Below, in pieces: positions 15,508 to 15,702 of a stretch of 15,702 bases of DNA. The notes under the pieces are model-generated. The model worked only from the letters and a program-made list of their open reading frames with translations. It ran no database searches and was not told the DNA's origin. The stretch spans positions 1 through 15,702 of the forward strand of contig CAMEZN010000005.1 of assembly GCA_945947845.1 (NCBI GenBank), read 5' to 3'. Every line of letters begins with the position of its first letter. Position 1 is the first letter of the stretch. A program made the translations under genes and the position numbers. Source of the DNA: an uncultured Mucispirillum sp. GTDB taxonomy: Bacteria; Chrysiogenota; Deferribacteres; Deferribacterales; Mucispirillaceae.

Positions 15508-15544
15508 AAAACTTGCAGTTTATATAATATAAAATGCAAGTTTT
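15508..15544 (-). terminator. Intrinsic terminator of the right-edge gene
   Basis: AAAACTTGCA (15508-15517) and TGCAAGTTTT (15535-15544) form a perfect 10-bp stem. After one mismatch a further 7 bp (TTTATAT/ATATAAA) extends it almost to the centre. On the - strand it is followed by a run of eight Ts, the arrangement of a strong terminator, about 35 nt after the minus-strand stop at 15580. Confidence 0.8.
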
Positions 15545-15579
15545 ATCATAAATTACTTAAAATATATATTTTTAATATG

Positions 15580-15702
15580 TTAAAACAGAGTGTAAAAAGT
15601 AGTAGTATTTGTGCCTTTTAAAACAATATTATCCGGCATAGTCTGCCATTTTTTATATTGGAATGTATAAGGCACAGCATTTGTTTTTTCATAGCCTGAA
15701 TA
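15580..15702 (-). CDS. C-terminal 40 residues of an unrecognised protein (cut by window edge)
   Basis: Reading inward from the right edge on the - strand, one frame is open for 40 codons and ends at TAA (15582-15580). It starts YSGYEKTNAVPYTF and ends GTNTTTFYTLF. The composition is rich in Thr, Tyr and Asn with no membrane helix. A strong terminator follows at normal distance, which supports it being a real gene end. I do not recognise the family. The terminal aromatic Phe would suit an outer-membrane or secreted protein, but that is only a guess. Confidence 0.6.
   Translation of the reverse strand, partial: YSGYEKTNAVPYTFQYKKWQTMPDNIVLKGTNTTTFYTLF

Overview
The window is AT-rich and almost fully coding. 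It looks like chromosomal core DNA from a low-GC Gram-negative-type bacterium. The evidence is an ordered division and cell-wall (dcw) cluster that includes ftsQ and ddl, a DksA/TraR-family regulator, heavy use of ATA/AGA/TTA codons, and two TTG starts. The gene order would suit a Deferribacterota member such as Mucispirillum. That placement is an inference from memory of gene order, not something the sequence proves.

Region 1 (1-8649, + strand) is the distal half of a dcw operon: ftsW (5' end cut by the window), murG, murC, ddl, ftsQ, ftsA, ftsZ, then a GT4-type glycosyltransferase starting one base after the ftsZ stop. MurG makes lipid II, MurC adds L-Ala to UDP-MurNAc, Ddl makes D-Ala-D-Ala, FtsW polymerises septal glycan, and FtsQ/FtsA/FtsZ form the divisome. 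Genes overlap or nearly touch except for a 90-nt gap before ftsZ. murB, often found between murC and ddl, is absent there. A strong bidirectional terminator (8654-8686) closes the operon.

Region 2 (8707-11640, - strand) holds two tandem paralogous MATE-family exporters. They are read from a near-consensus sigma70 promoter (11640-11612) through a leader of about 204 nt. The leader encodes a well-initiated 26-codon peptide that stops on the first base of a small hairpin. A 10-bp hairpin with a U-tract follows immediately before the exporter's ribosome binding site. This looks like an uncharacterised attenuation device and is the most interesting element in the window.

Region 3 (11677-15262, + strand) starts from a divergent promoter back-to-back with the exporter promoter. 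It encodes a full-length transketolase resembling a fusion of the split-type subunits, two SPOUT 23S rRNA methyltransferases (RlmB-like and RlmH), and a short DksA/TraR-type zinc-finger protein that keeps the DxxDxA tip motif. Two hairpins end it.

Region 4 (15263-15702) is AT-rich intergenic DNA with several inverted repeats. It is followed by the last 40 codons of an unrecognised minus-strand gene and that gene's terminator.
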